The translations under genes were made by a program, and so were the position numbers. A stretch of DNA of 64,000 nucleotides from Rossellomorea aquimaris (GTDB lineage: Bacteria; Bacillota; Bacilli; Bacillales; Bacillaceae_B), in NCBI RefSeq assembly GCF_003315075.1, contig NZ_QNRJ01000001.1:105158-169157 (forward strand), read 5' to 3'. Below the pieces are notes generated by a model, which worked only from the letters and a program-made list of their open reading frames with translations, searched no databases and was not told the DNA's origin. Positions 1 through 8,624 of this stretch are shown piece after piece; position 1 is the stretch's first letter; each line of letters opens with the position of its first letter.

Positions 1-228
1 GGTCATAAGGCAAACCTGCCAAAAAGGCAAAAAGCGCCTTTCCGGCAGGTTCGCCTTATGCTTGTCGCCTCTGGGCAAAGCCCTTCCGCTTTTCGGTTAT
101 GTCCAGCTACGGCGGCTAGAGGCTCGAGGTCATAAGTCGAGACCACCAAAAAGGCAAAGAGCGCCTTTCCGGTGGTCTCGCCTTATGCTTGTCGCCTCTA
201 CCCAAGCCGCCTCCGCTTTTCGGTTATG
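1..228. repeat. Two tandem copies of a hairpin-forming interspersed repeat
   Basis: Two diverged copies of a ~100 bp unit begin at 1 and 129. Each holds a 57-nt imperfect palindrome (4-60 and 131-187) closing with CATAAG/CTTATG, followed by a shared tail containing CTTGTCGCCTCT and CCGCTTTTCGGTTATG. The inner stem AAAGGC/GCCTTT is conserved. The outer arm differs between copies but stays complementary: AACCTGCC pairs with GGCAGGTT in copy 1, and GAGACCACC pairs with GGTGGTCTC in copy 2. From memory, similar units are scattered in Bacillaceae genomes. No coding potential was seen. The array may continue left of the window. Confidence 0.8.
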
Positions 229-270
229 ACAGCGTTTTCAAAAAAATCTTCTTTTTTTAATTTTCCTTCT

Positions 271-298
271 TTGCAAGAAGAATTCAAACGTGTATACT
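271..298 (+). promoter_or_regulatory. Candidate sigma-A promoter of gudB
   Basis: A TTGCAA -35 box (271-276) and a TATACT -10 box (293-298) are 16 bp apart and lie about 60 bp upstream of the gudB start. This is the best match in the leader. Transcription start is not shown. Confidence 0.5.
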
Positions 299-358
299 AT
301 GTCATGAAAGCGGACGAGGTTCCGTGAAACAGTGAAGTATACTGGGAGGTTTACATAA

Positions 359-1636
359 ATGGTAGCCGATAAGGGGAAAGAAAATCACCAAGCATCTGAT
401 CAACACGATGTTTTGAAATCTACACAAACGGTTATTCATCTTGCACTTGATAAATTGGGGTATTCACAAGAAGTATATGAATTATTAAAAGAACCTGTAC
501 GAATGTTAACGGTTAAAATACCAGTCCGGATGGATGATGGGAAAGTAAAAGTTTTCACGGGATACCGTGCTCAACATAATGATGCAGTTGGACCAACAAA
601 AGGTGGGATTCGATTTCACCCGAATGTTACTGAAAAAGAAGTTAAAGCGCTTTCCATCTGGATGAGCTTGAAATGTGGAATTGTCGACCTTCCGTATGGT
701 GGAGGTAAAGGGGGGATCATTTGTGATCCCCGGGATATGTCATTTAGAGAGCTTGAGCGATTAAGTCGTGGTTATGTACGCGCAATCAGCCAAATTGTCG
801 GACCATCCAAAGATATTCCCGCTCCCGATGTTTTTACAAACTCTCAAATCATGGCGTGGATGATGGACGAATACAGCCGAATTGATGAGTATAATTCTCC
901 AGGGTTCATTACAGGGAAACCATTGGTGCTTGGGGGATCACATGGTCGTGAAACGGCAACTGCGAAGGGCGTGACGATTTGTATTCATGAAGCAGCCAAG
1001 AAAAAAGGAATAAAGCTTAAAGGGGCGAGGGTAGTCGTTCAAGGCTTTGGTAATGCCGGAAGCTTCCTTGCAAAGTTTATGCATGATGCAGGAGCAAAGG
1101 TGATTGGGATCTCTGATGCCTACGGTGGACTTCATGACAAAGATGGGCTGGATATTGATTATTTGCTGGATCGTCGGGATAGTTTTGGGACAGTTACGAA
1201 ATTATTTAATAATACGATAACAAACGAAGAACTATTAGAGCTGGACTGTGACATTCTCGTGCCTGCAGCCATCGAGAATCAGATCACAGAGAAGAATGCT
1301 CACAACATAAGAGCAAGCATTGTGGTAGAGGCAGCGAACGGACCGACAACCTTGGAAGCAACGAAAATCCTCACCGAGCGTGGGATTTTACTGGTTCCTG
1401 ATGTGTTAGCATCATCGGGTGGGGTGACGGTTTCTTACTTTGAATGGGTGCAAAATAATCAGGGGTATTACTGGTCTGAAGAAGAAGTGGAAGAAAAATT
1501 GGAGAAGATTTTGGTCAGCTCCTTTAACAATGTATACGAAACTTCCCAGTCCAGAAGAGTCGATATGAGACTCGCCGCATATATGGTAGGGGTAAGAAAA
1601 ATGGCCGAAGCATGCCGGTTCAGAGGTTGGATTTAA
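359..1636 (+). CDS. gudB: NAD-type glutamate dehydrogenase GudB
   Basis: This enzyme oxidatively deaminates glutamate to 2-oxoglutarate and ammonia, linking amino-acid catabolism to the TCA cycle. The 425 residues match the usual RocG/GudB length. The dimerisation/substrate half carries [10 protein letters not shown] and the catalytic-lysine segment [15 protein letters not shown]. The Rossmann half carries VVQGFGNAG around residue 230, and the C-terminus ends RFRGWI, typical of Bacillus GudB. ATG 359 follows a GGGAGG ribosome binding site. The short in-frame duplication that inactivates gudB in laboratory B. subtilis 168 is absent: the region reads EVKALSIWM once, so the enzyme should be active. 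It is monocistronic, with its own promoter and terminator. Confidence 0.96.
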   Translation: MVADKGKENHQASDQHDVLKSTQTVIHLALDKLGYSQEVYELLKEPVRMLTVKIPVRMDDGKVKVFTGYRAQHNDAVGPTKGGIRFHPNVTEKEVKALSIWMSLKCGIVDLPYGGGKGGIICDPRDMSFRELERLSRGYVRAISQIVGPSKDIPAPDVFTNSQIMAWMMDEYSRIDEYNSPGFITGKPLVLGGSHGRETATAKGVTICIHEAAKKKGIKLKGARVVVQGFGNAGSFLAKFMHDAGAKVIGISDAYGGLHDKDGLDIDYLLDRRDSFGTVTKLFNNTITNEELLELDCDILVPAAIENQITEKNAHNIRASIVVEAANGPTTLEATKILTERGILLVPDVLASSGGVTVSYFEWVQNNQGYYWSEEEVEEKLEKILVSSFNNVYETSQSRRVDMRLAAYMVGVRKMAEACRFRGWI

Positions 1637-1644
1637 TTCCAGTC

Positions 1645-1678
1645 AAGGATGAGATGGATGACATCTCATCCTTTTTCA
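1645..1678 (+). terminator. Intrinsic terminator of gudB
   Basis: The 12-bp stem AAGGATGAGATG/CATCTCATCCTT is followed by a short T-run, starting 8 bp after the gudB stop. Confidence 0.85.
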
Positions 1679-1877
1679 ATTCTATATAAACGTGTTTTAC
1701 AATAATTTGAGCAGAAATTAGAAACCATACTACTGACATGGATCATGAGGTTCGAGTGCTTCCTTTTGACCAAATCGTAATCTTATTCCATAATAATTGG
1801 GTAGAAACCATTTTAACATCTGAAGTGAACGAACGTAAATTACCATTCAGATAGAGGAATTGAAGGAGTGTCTGAAT

Positions 1878-2843
1878 TTGAAAATGGAAGAATGCATTAT
1901 TGTAGGTGGGGGACCGTGTGGGCTTTCTGCTGCTATTAGTTTAAAAGAAAAGGGAATCGATCCTTTAATCATTGAAAAAGGGAATATCGTAAATGCCATT
2001 TACCACTATCCCACTCATCAAACGTTTTTCTCATCAAGTGAGAAGCTTGAAATTGGCGACGTTCCTTTTGTTATTGAAGAGCACAAACCAAGGCGGAATC
2101 AAGCACTCGTGTATTATCGTGAGGTAGCGAAGCGGAAGGAATTAAGAATCAATCGATTCGAAACCGTTCTTAAGGTGGAGAAGCAAGACGGCCGTTTTTC
2201 CGTTTCCACCTCAAAGGGAACGTATGAAAGTAAATCAATTGTCATTGCGACCGGTTACTATGATCATCCCAATTATTTAGAGATTCCAGGAGAGAAATTA
2301 GAGAAAGTCTTTCATTATTTTAAAGAAGCACACCCCTTTTTTGATACAGATGTGGTTGTGATCGGAGGGAAGAACTCAGCGGTTGATGCAGCACTTGAAT
2401 TGAATAAAGCGGGAGCAAGGGTAACCGTACTATACCGGGGAAGTGAGTACTCAAAGAGTGTGAAGCCCTGGATTCTCCCTAACTTTGATGCGCTTGTCAG
2501 GAATGGCGAAGTAACGATGGAATTCAACTCGTGTGTTGAGGAAATTGCAGAGGACTCTGTTATTTACAATGTAAAGGGTGAGAAGAAAGAAATCAAAAAT
2601 GACTTTGTGTTTGCCATGACAGGTTATCACCCGGATCATAGCTTCCTGACGAAAATGGGAATAGATATTGACAATGAAACAGGACGACCTTCTTTTCATC
2701 AAGAAACGATGGAAACGAATGTAGAAGGAATCTATATTGCAGGTGTCATTGCTGCGGGAAACAATGCGAATGAGATCTTTATTGAAAATGGTCGTTTGCA
2801 TGGCGGACTGATCGCTGAATCCATTACTCAAAAAGGAAAGTGA
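1878..2843 (+). CDS. bdr: Bacillithiol disulfide reductase Bdr (YpdA)
   Basis: This flavoprotein reduces oxidised bacillithiol with NADPH in the BrxA/B-Bdr redox pathway. The protein has 321 residues. An N-terminal FAD-binding GGGPCGLSAA motif is followed by a central NADPH-binding VVIGGKNSAVDAA and a C-terminal IYIAGVIAAG segment typical of YpdA. The Cys in GGGPCG is the one known in this family. The frame is open from 1860, but AAGGAG at 1863-1868 fits a TTG start at 1878, nine bases downstream (ATG 1884 is an alternative). It lies downstream of gudB and is convergent with the asparaginase gene, with a shared terminator between them. Confidence 0.93.
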   Translation: MKMEECIIVGGGPCGLSAAISLKEKGIDPLIIEKGNIVNAIYHYPTHQTFFSSSEKLEIGDVPFVIEEHKPRRNQALVYYREVAKRKELRINRFETVLKVEKQDGRFSVSTSKGTYESKSIVIATGYYDHPNYLEIPGEKLEKVFHYFKEAHPFFDTDVVVIGGKNSAVDAALELNKAGARVTVLYRGSEYSKSVKPWILPNFDALVRNGEVTMEFNSCVEEIAEDSVIYNVKGEKKEIKNDFVFAMTGYHPDHSFLTKMGIDIDNETGRPSFHQETMETNVEGIYIAGVIAAGNNANEIFIENGRLHGGLIAESITQKGK

Positions 2844-2845
2844 CA

Positions 2846-2880
2846 AAAGAAAGAGGCTCTGCTGTGAGCCTCTTTCTTTC
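2846..2880. terminator. Bidirectional terminator between bdr and asparaginase
   Basis: The stem GAAAGAGGCTC/GAGCCTCTTTC (2849-2876) is flanked by A-rich and T-rich sides between two convergent genes, so it can serve both strands. Confidence 0.8.
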
Positions 2881-2915
2881 ATGATGGTTGCTTATGTTCC
2901 TGATGAAAGACAACC

Positions 2916-3893
2916 TTAATTTTTGAAAATCGTTTCTAATTCTTTAATGTCACCGGTTTGGGACAGAGCCACCATTAACTTGATTCTTGCCTTTTGTCCA
3001 TTAAGACCATTTGAGAAGATAACCCCTTTTTCTTTCAGTTGTTTCCCCCCTCCTGAATAGCCGTATATATCCTGGACAATGCCATTAAAGCATCTCGAAA
3101 CCAATACAACCGGGATATTAGCAGCTAACAGCCCATTGATTCCATCGACCGTATCAGGCGGGAGATTTCCTTGCCCTAATGCTTCGATTACAACCCCATC
3201 GTACTGTAAGTCTTTTATGGCAACTAATAAGCCTGAATCCATTCCGGCATATGCTTTGATCAGGGTAACCCTCTTGGAAATGTCGCAAACCTGATAATGC
3301 TCATTTGATGTTGGCTGGTGATGAAAAAGAACGCCTCTTTTGGTCACAATCCCGATTGGGCCATACTGTGGACTTTGAAAGGTAGATACATTGCTTGTGT
3401 GAGTTTTGGTCACGTTCTTAGCAGAGTGGATTTCGTCATTCAGGACGACTAAAACCCCTTTGTTCATGGATTTGTCATCAGCAGCTACCCGAACGGATGA
3501 AATGAGGTTATACAGACCGTCCGCTCCAATCTCATTACTTGATCTCATTGCCCCTGTAACGACAAGGGAGACGGGAAGAGAAAGGGTCAAATCCAGGAAG
3601 TAGGCAGTTTCTTCGAGGGTATCTGTTCCGTGGGTAATGACGACTCCGTCAAATGATTTTTCCCTGTATTTCGTTTCGATTATATCTTTTAATTGCTGCA
3701 TATGCTCCGGTGTGATATGAGGAGAAGGCAGATGAAATGCTTCTAAGACCGTTAGATTTGCTAAATTCGATACGATGGACGTTTGTACGGAAAGGGGATT
3801 TTCCTTCCCTGGAGTGACTGCTCCCGTCTGTTCGTCTTCCATCATAGAGATGGTACCGCCTGTATGTATAACCAAAATATCTTTCTTCATCAT
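2916..3893 (-). CDS. L-asparaginase
   Basis: It hydrolyses L-asparagine to aspartate and ammonia in the cytoplasm. The protein has 325 residues and no signal peptide, and starts MMKKDILVIHTGGTISMM. The first catalytic threonine is in HTGGTIS. The second Thr-Asp pair is in THGTDTLEETA (about residue 90). The supporting lysine lies in IHSAKNVTKTHTSN. These are the diagnostic asparaginase motifs. GGAGG lies 5-8 bases upstream of two consecutive ATGs, so the start could be 3893 or 3890. It is transcribed opposite to bdr and divergent from prsW. The placement between bdr and prsW is one I recall from other Bacillus species. Confidence 0.92.
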   Translation of the reverse strand: MMKKDILVIHTGGTISMMEDEQTGAVTPGKENPLSVQTSIVSNLANLTVLEAFHLPSPHITPEHMQQLKDIIETKYREKSFDGVVITHGTDTLEETAYFLDLTLSLPVSLVVTGAMRSSNEIGADGLYNLISSVRVAADDKSMNKGVLVVLNDEIHSAKNVTKTHTSNVSTFQSPQYGPIGIVTKRGVLFHHQPTSNEHYQVCDISKRVTLIKAYAGMDSGLLVAIKDLQYDGVVIEALGQGNLPPDTVDGINGLLAANIPVVLVSRCFNGIVQDIYGYSGGGKQLKEKGVIFSNGLNGQKARIKLMVALSQTGDIKELETIFKN

Positions 3894-3980
3894 TCATTCC
3901 TCCAACCAAATAAATTCCTGTTTCCATTCCTACATTAACATGATACGATTAAGAAAACAGAAAGAAAAGAGGACTTTTTT

Positions 3981-4667
3981 ATGCTGGTGATTTTATCAGC
4001 GGGTATAGCACCAGGGTTAGCATTGCTAAGTTACTTTTATTTGCGGGATGAATATGAGGCAGAACCTATTACGCTAGTTTTCAAAACCTTTATGTATGGG
4101 GCCCTTATTACCTTTCCTATTATGTTTTTACAATATGTTTTAGAAGTGGAAGGAATCATTGATTCAAATTGGTCGACGGCATTTATTTCTTCCGGACTTT
4201 TAGAGGAATTTTTCAAATGGTTTATTTTAATGTTTGCGATCTTCCAACATGTTGATTTTAATGATCCTTACGACGGCATTATCTATGGTGCAAGTGTGTC
4301 ACTTGGATTTGCTACTACTGAAAATATTTTGTATTTGGTTGCTAACGGTGTTGAACATGCATTTGGAAGAGCGATCCTGCCTGTTTCAAGTCATGCGTTG
4401 TTCGGTGTCATTATGGGATATTACTTAGGAAAAGCAAAGTTTTCCTCCAGGGAAGAAAGGCATAAGTGGCTTTTCATTGCGATTTCTTTGCCCCTACTGT
4501 TACACGGAACATATAATTACATCTTTCTAGCCGAGAAAAACTGGATCTATTATATGGTACCGTTTATGTTTTTCTTATGGTGGCTTGGTTTGAAGAAAGT
4601 GAAAAGTGCTCATCGATTGACAGAAAAAAAATACACGGGTACTGATTTCGAAAAAGAAATTATTTAA
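3981..4667 (+). CDS. prsW: Intramembrane site-1 protease PrsW
   Basis: PrsW is a membrane-embedded protease that makes the first cut in the anti-sigma factor RsiW, releasing sigma-W during envelope or antimicrobial-peptide stress. The 228 residues form about seven to eight hydrophobic segments. The signature glutamates lie in [10 protein letters not shown] (about residue 75). Conserved histidines lie in [11 protein letters not shown] and LLHGTYNY, matching the CPBP/PrsW-type active site. ATG 3981 follows GAGGA. The gene has its own terminator. In B. subtilis prsW also precedes sleB-ypeB; here a small opposing gene sits between them. Confidence 0.93.
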   Translation: MLVILSAGIAPGLALLSYFYLRDEYEAEPITLVFKTFMYGALITFPIMFLQYVLEVEGIIDSNWSTAFISSGLLEEFFKWFILMFAIFQHVDFNDPYDGIIYGASVSLGFATTENILYLVANGVEHAFGRAILPVSSHALFGVIMGYYLGKAKFSSREERHKWLFIAISLPLLLHGTYNYIFLAEKNWIYYMVPFMFFLWWLGLKKVKSAHRLTEKKYTGTDFEKEII

Positions 4668-4670
4668 AAG

Positions 4671-4698
4671 GACGCTTTTTATTTAAAGCGTCTTTTTT
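4671..4698 (+). terminator. Intrinsic terminator of prsW
   Basis: The 8-bp stem GACGCTTT/AAAGCGTC is followed by six Ts immediately after the prsW stop. Confidence 0.85.
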
Positions 4699-4731
4699 GC
4701 ATTTTCAAATCCCTGATTTCTCTTTCGTAAC

Positions 4732-4758
4732 AAAAAACCGCCTTTAGCAAAGACGGTT
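4732..4758 (-). terminator. Terminator of the small minus-strand gene
   Basis: On the minus strand the stem AACCGTCTTT/AAAGGCGGTT is followed by a run of Ts, just past the stop of the gene at 4770-5114. Confidence 0.75.
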
Positions 4759-4769
4759 CTATAAAATAT

Positions 4770-5114
4770 TTACTTGTACGCAGCTGCCAGGTCGGTTTTA
4801 GGTGCTTCTTTCCGTTTCACTTCATCAATTTTATTCACGAACATTTGAAACACTTTTCTTTTTTCATCCAATTCGCGTATGTATTCCTTCAGTTCATTGT
4901 ACTGTTCTTCAAAAGGCTTATGATACATTTCCCTGATATTTTCAATGATTTCTTCATTCACGGTTGATTGAATGACTTGCTTAGTGATGCCGTACTTATA
5001 GGAATATACCTTCAGTTCCTTCTTTATCTCTTCATAGTCAGTATTAATCTGATCCAGCACCTCTGAAATATCATCTTTCCACTCATCCAATGACTTCGCT
5101 AAATAGTCCTCCAT
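4770..5114 (-). CDS. Small charged helical protein, function unknown
   Basis: The predicted 114-residue protein is rich in Glu, Lys and Asp with heptad-like spacing (for example EQYNELKEYIRELDEKRK), so it is probably an alpha-helical or coiled-coil cytoplasmic protein. I see no signal peptide or membrane segment and do not recognise the family. The frame is open to 5132, but a strong GGGGGAGG at 5120-5127 places the start at ATG 5114 (or ATG 5117). It is monocistronic, with a clear terminator, between prsW and sleB on the opposite strand. Ribosome binding site and terminator support it as a real gene. Confidence 0.75.
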   Translation of the reverse strand: MEDYLAKSLDEWKDDISEVLDQINTDYEEIKKELKVYSYKYGITKQVIQSTVNEEIIENIREMYHKPFEEQYNELKEYIRELDEKRKVFQMFVNKIDEVKRKEAPKTDLAAAYK

Positions 5115-5325
5115 CATGACCTCCCCCTTCAATTCCGGATTTATTTGAAGTAATCCTCATTCTATTATAACTCTGAATGTTTACATGGCTTTTGCTGGGA
5201 CATTACAGAGTCTTATCAAAGGTGTGGTAGGTTGTTTTCTAATTTTTATTATTCACTTGTATAAAATGGGAGCCTCTACAAAAACTAGAGTTAATGTTAA
5301 TTGAAGATATGGAGGTTAAGGCATT

Positions 5326-6201
5326 ATGAATAGTCGTTTCAAATTGATTTCTACTTCAGTCGTCATGGTGCTTTTGTGTTCTCTTTTTATGATTTCCTCT
5401 GAAGGAGAGAAGGCAGACGCTTTTACAAATCAAGTGATACAACATGGCGCAACAGGTGAGGATGTAATCGAGCTTCAATCCAGACTTCAATATATCGGGT
5501 ACTATAACGGTGACATTGATGGAGTATTTGGGTGGGGCACATATTGGGCTCTAAGAAACTTTCAATATGAATTCGGACTTCCCATTGATGGTTTGGCAGG
5601 AGCGAAAACGAAAGAAAAACTGGTGAAAGCCTCAAAGTATAACAAGCAGTTTGTAAAGAAACAAATTGAAAAAGGCAACAATTTCAGCCATTATGGCGGA
5701 ACAGATTTAAACAAACAAAAAGGTCCTGGCGGTGGGGGGGCTGAAGGCGGAACATCCGGTGGGAAAGCAGCTCCTCAAAAGAAGCCTGCACCAAAGCAGG
5801 CACCGACTCCATCCAAGCCAACGGCAGTGAACACTCCTAATGGATTTTCACAAAACGACATTCAATTGATGGCAAATGCCGTATATGGAGAAGCCCGTGG
5901 TGAGCCGTATGAGGGACAAGTTGCAGTAGCGGCCGTTATTCTCAATCGGATAGACAGTTCTGCATTCCCGAACACAGCCGCAGGTGTCATTTTTGAACCT
6001 GGTGCCTTTACAGCTGTAGCAGATGGCCAGATATGGTTAACACCAAATGAACAAGCGAAAGAAGCGGTTTTAGATGCCATAAACGGCTGGGATCCTTCTT
6101 CAAGTGCTCTCTATTACTTTAACCCTGTGACAGCAACTAGCAAGTGGATTTGGTCACGTCCACAAATCAAGAAAATAGGAAAGCACATATTCTGTAGTTA
6201 A
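5326..6201 (+). CDS. sleB: Spore cortex-lytic enzyme SleB
   Basis: SleB is the lytic transglycosylase that degrades muramic-delta-lactam peptidoglycan of the spore cortex during germination. The 291 residues comprise an N-terminal signal peptide ending near ADAF, a peptidoglycan-binding repeat (GEDVIELQSRLQYIG to GLAGAKTKEKL, about 35-95), a Gly/Pro/Lys-rich linker, and a C-terminal hydrolase_2 domain. That domain includes the catalytic glutamate in NAVYGEARGEPYEGQVAVAA. Length and order match the family. ATG 5326 follows GGAGG. It is the first gene of the sleB-ypeB operon. Forespore (sigma-G) expression is expected from the family, but I could not assign a convincing promoter. Confidence 0.95.
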   Translation: MNSRFKLISTSVVMVLLCSLFMISSEGEKADAFTNQVIQHGATGEDVIELQSRLQYIGYYNGDIDGVFGWGTYWALRNFQYEFGLPIDGLAGAKTKEKLVKASKYNKQFVKKQIEKGNNFSHYGGTDLNKQKGPGGGGAEGGTSGGKAAPQKKPAPKQAPTPSKPTAVNTPNGFSQNDIQLMANAVYGEARGEPYEGQVAVAAVILNRIDSSAFPNTAAGVIFEPGAFTAVADGQIWLTPNEQAKEAVLDAINGWDPSSSALYYFNPVTATSKWIWSRPQIKKIGKHIFCS

Positions 6202-6215
6202 AGAGGTGAAGTAAA

Positions 6216-7562
6216 TTGCTACGTGTCATTTTAATAACGGTGCTCGTCCTTGGTGTTGCAGGAACCGCATTCTGGGGATACCAAGAGCATCAGGAGAAAA
6301 ATGCGATATTAATCAACGCTGAAAACAACTATCAAAGAGCGTTCCATGAGTTAACTTATCAAGTGGATCTTGTTCACGATAAGATAGGTTCGACTCTTGC
6401 CATGAATTCAAGGAAATCATTGTCTCCGGCACTGGCCGATATATGGAGATTAACTTCTCAGGCGCACAGTGATGTAGGGCAGCTTCCGTTAACACTTCTG
6501 CCGTTTAATAAAACAGAGGAATTCTTAAGTAATATTGGAGATTTCAGCTACCGGGTAGCAGTGAGGGATTTAGATAAGAATCCTTTAACGGATAAAGAGT
6601 ATAAATCACTTGAAAATTTATATGAACAAAGTGCTGATATTCAGAATCAGTTAAGAAAGGTTCAACATCTGGTGATGGAGAACAACCTGAGATGGATGGA
6701 TGTGGAGCTTGCTTTGGCGTCAGGAAATGAACAGGCGGATAACACCATTATCGATGGCTTTAAAACGGTTGAAAAGAATGTATCCGGATATGATGAAGCA
6801 AACTTTGGTTCTACAACATTTGTGAATACTGAGAAGAAAGACCAAAATTTTCAGAAGATTAAAGGGAAAGAGATTTCAAAGGATGAGGCCGTTTCGATCT
6901 TAAGAAAATATTCCGGAATAAGTGAAAAGACTGATGCAAAAGTAACGAAAAGTGGAAAAGGCTCTGACTATAAATTTTATAGTGTAACGATTGAAAAAGG
7001 GAAAACACACGCAAGTATGGATGTTACTCAAAAAGGTGGATATCCAATCTGGTATATTAACAATCGGGAAGTTCAGAAGCCCAAAATCAGTCTAAATAAA
7101 GCGGCAGAGAAAGCGACTGCCTTCCTGAAGGATAACGATTTTGACAAATTAGAACTATTTGAAAGTGCACAGTATGACAACATTGGTATCTTCACCTATG
7201 TGACCGTATTGGATGGTGTAAGGATTTATCCGGACTCTGTTAAAATAAAGGTAGCATTAGACAATGGACAAATCGTCGGATTTGCTGCAGAAGAATATTT
7301 GAAGAATAATCATCATAGAGAAATCGGACAAGCGTCCATTACTCAAGCACAGGCTAAAGAAACGACTAACCCTAATCTTAAAGTAATGGAAGAACGTAAA
7401 GCGGTAATTGTTAATGATCTTAATGAAGAAGTGCTCTGCTATGAATTCCTAGGGATGCTGGGTAAGGATACCTTTAGAATATTCATCAATGCAAACACAG
7501 GAGAAGAAGAAAAAGTAGAGAAGCTCAGAAAAGCGGAACCGATTTATGAAGAAGTCGTCTAG
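6216..7562 (+). CDS. ypeB: Germination protein YpeB
   Basis: YpeB is needed for SleB assembly and stability in the dormant spore, and the two proteins depend on each other. The 448 residues match the usual length. One N-terminal membrane anchor (LRVILITVLVLGVAGTAFWG) precedes a long helical domain. The C-terminal half has PepSY-like repeats (for example ISKDEAVSILRKYSG, ISLNKAAEKATAFLK and ITQAQAKE). The TTG start at 6216 follows GAGGTGA and sits 14 bases after the sleB stop, so the two are co-transcribed. A terminator formed by a GGACGGACC-type repeat follows. Confidence 0.94.
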   Translation: MLRVILITVLVLGVAGTAFWGYQEHQEKNAILINAENNYQRAFHELTYQVDLVHDKIGSTLAMNSRKSLSPALADIWRLTSQAHSDVGQLPLTLLPFNKTEEFLSNIGDFSYRVAVRDLDKNPLTDKEYKSLENLYEQSADIQNQLRKVQHLVMENNLRWMDVELALASGNEQADNTIIDGFKTVEKNVSGYDEANFGSTTFVNTEKKDQNFQKIKGKEISKDEAVSILRKYSGISEKTDAKVTKSGKGSDYKFYSVTIEKGKTHASMDVTQKGGYPIWYINNREVQKPKISLNKAAEKATAFLKDNDFDKLELFESAQYDNIGIFTYVTVLDGVRIYPDSVKIKVALDNGQIVGFAAEEYLKNNHHREIGQASITQAQAKETTNPNLKVMEERKAVIVNDLNEEVLCYEFLGMLGKDTFRIFINANTGEEEKVEKLRKAEPIYEEVV

Positions 7563-7567
7563 CTTTT

Positions 7568-7608
7568 AGAGGGACGGACCTCCGTTATGGAGATCCGTCC
7601 CTTTTCTT
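7568..7608 (+). terminator. Terminator of ypeB built from a GGACGGACC repeat
   Basis: The arms AGGGACGGACCTCC (7570-7583) and GGAGATCCGTCCCT (7589-7602) form a near-perfect stem followed by TTTTC. The same arm sequence recurs at 22423, 25127, 29133, 36918 and 38151. Confidence 0.8.
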
Positions 7609-7713
7609 TAGATGTAGAAAAATTCAGAATAGAGATTCAAAAATGTATGGAAAGGTGATGAATGTCATGCCATAATATAGATACATAAAATGGGAAAGTG
7701 GGAGTATTGTACT

Positions 7714-8361
7714 ATGATAAAAGCAGGTACCACATTACAGTTGGAACCGATACATAATGATACATTTGAACGGTATAGGTGCCGTGTCGTTGAGATTGGC
7801 GAAGTAGGTCTTTATATCGATTACCCTATTCATACAAAAACAGAGAAAACCGTTTTCTTAATAGATGGCACACAACTTAAAGCAAGCTTCACCGTTAATG
7901 AGCAAACGGTACTTATGTTTGAAACAGAAGTGAAGGGACGCAAACTATCCAAAATACCGATGATCCACATACATTATCCAGGTGAGGAAGGTTTAGAAAA
8001 GGTCCAAAGGAGACAGTTTGTCCGAGTAGAAGCGAACACAGATATTTCAATAAAAATAAACGATGGTTATTTTCCAACGATTACAGAAGATATAAGTGCA
8101 GGAGGATGCGCGGTATTGGTGAAAGAAGGAATGGACCTGAAAAGTGGTTCTAACATATCTACGACCATCGTTTTGCCCATGCAAACGGGTGAGAACCAGT
8201 ATGTAGAAATAGAAGGTAAAGTGATCCGCATCTGGGAAAAAAGTCGCAAAAAAATTGCAAGCATTGAATTTGTTCATTTAACTGAAAATCAACGACAGCT
8301 TATTTTAAGATTTTGCTTTGAAAGACAGTTGAACTTACGAAAAAAAGGGTTACTTGAATAA
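7714..8361 (+). CDS. ypfA: PilZ-domain c-di-GMP receptor YpfA (MotI/DgrA)
   Basis: In B. subtilis this cytoplasmic c-di-GMP receptor binds the flagellar stator MotA and inhibits motility. The 215 residues have an N-terminal YcgR-like domain and a C-terminal PilZ domain. The PilZ signature is visible as RRQFVRVEA (RxxxR, about residue 100) followed by DISAGGCAV (the D/N-x-S-x-x-G loop). The frame is open from 7690, but GTGGGAG at 7698-7704 fits ATG 7714. It lies downstream of ypeB and upstream of ypfB, as in B. subtilis. Confidence 0.9.
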   Translation: MIKAGTTLQLEPIHNDTFERYRCRVVEIGEVGLYIDYPIHTKTEKTVFLIDGTQLKASFTVNEQTVLMFETEVKGRKLSKIPMIHIHYPGEEGLEKVQRRQFVRVEANTDISIKINDGYFPTITEDISAGGCAVLVKEGMDLKSGSNISTTIVLPMQTGENQYVEIEGKVIRIWEKSRKKIASIEFVHLTENQRQLILRFCFERQLNLRKKGLLE

Positions 8362-8404
8362 AATTCCATAATATACACATACTTTTTCTATAAATAGGAA
8401 AAGG

Positions 8405-8602
8405 GTGAGAACAATTAAATCCGTTGAGCGAATATTAATCAAATTAGTCATAATACATTTCATTTTATTAATAGCAGTCCAATTTGTTATCCATGAATTA
8501 AATATCCTTCCTGAGCTGAATAAAATCGTTTTTTATGAAGGCGTCGAAAAAATGGAGTACAGCGAAATAGTCGAAACCTTATCCGGTAAAGCAGGTAATT
8601 AG
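8405..8602 (+). CDS. ypfB: YpfB-like small membrane protein
   Basis: The 65-residue protein has one hydrophobic helix (LVIIHFILLIAVQFVI) followed by a short polar tail containing YEGVEKMEY. It is assigned as YpfB mainly from its position after ypfA and this architecture; its function is unknown. The start is uncertain. GTG 8405 opens the frame but has a poorly spaced ribosome binding site. The best Shine-Dalgarno-like AGGGTGAG (8402-8409) would favour a nearby non-canonical start. The stop codon lies inside the loop of its terminator. Confidence 0.65.
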   Translation: MRTIKSVERILIKLVIIHFILLIAVQFVIHELNILPELNKIVFYEGVEKMEYSEIVETLSGKAGN

Positions 8603-8620
8603 TTGCCTGCTCTTTTTTTT
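8590..8620 (+). terminator. Terminator of ypfA-ypfB
   Basis: AGCAGGTAA and TTGCCTGCT pair around the ypfB stop codon and are followed by eight Ts. The MITE-like element begins five bases later. Confidence 0.8.
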
Positions 8621-8624
8621 GAAT

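Noticed and set aside
2451-2882. Minus-strand 143-codon frame opposite bdr
   Set aside because: It lies opposite a well-supported gene and shares its terminator by chance. No ribosome binding site was seen.
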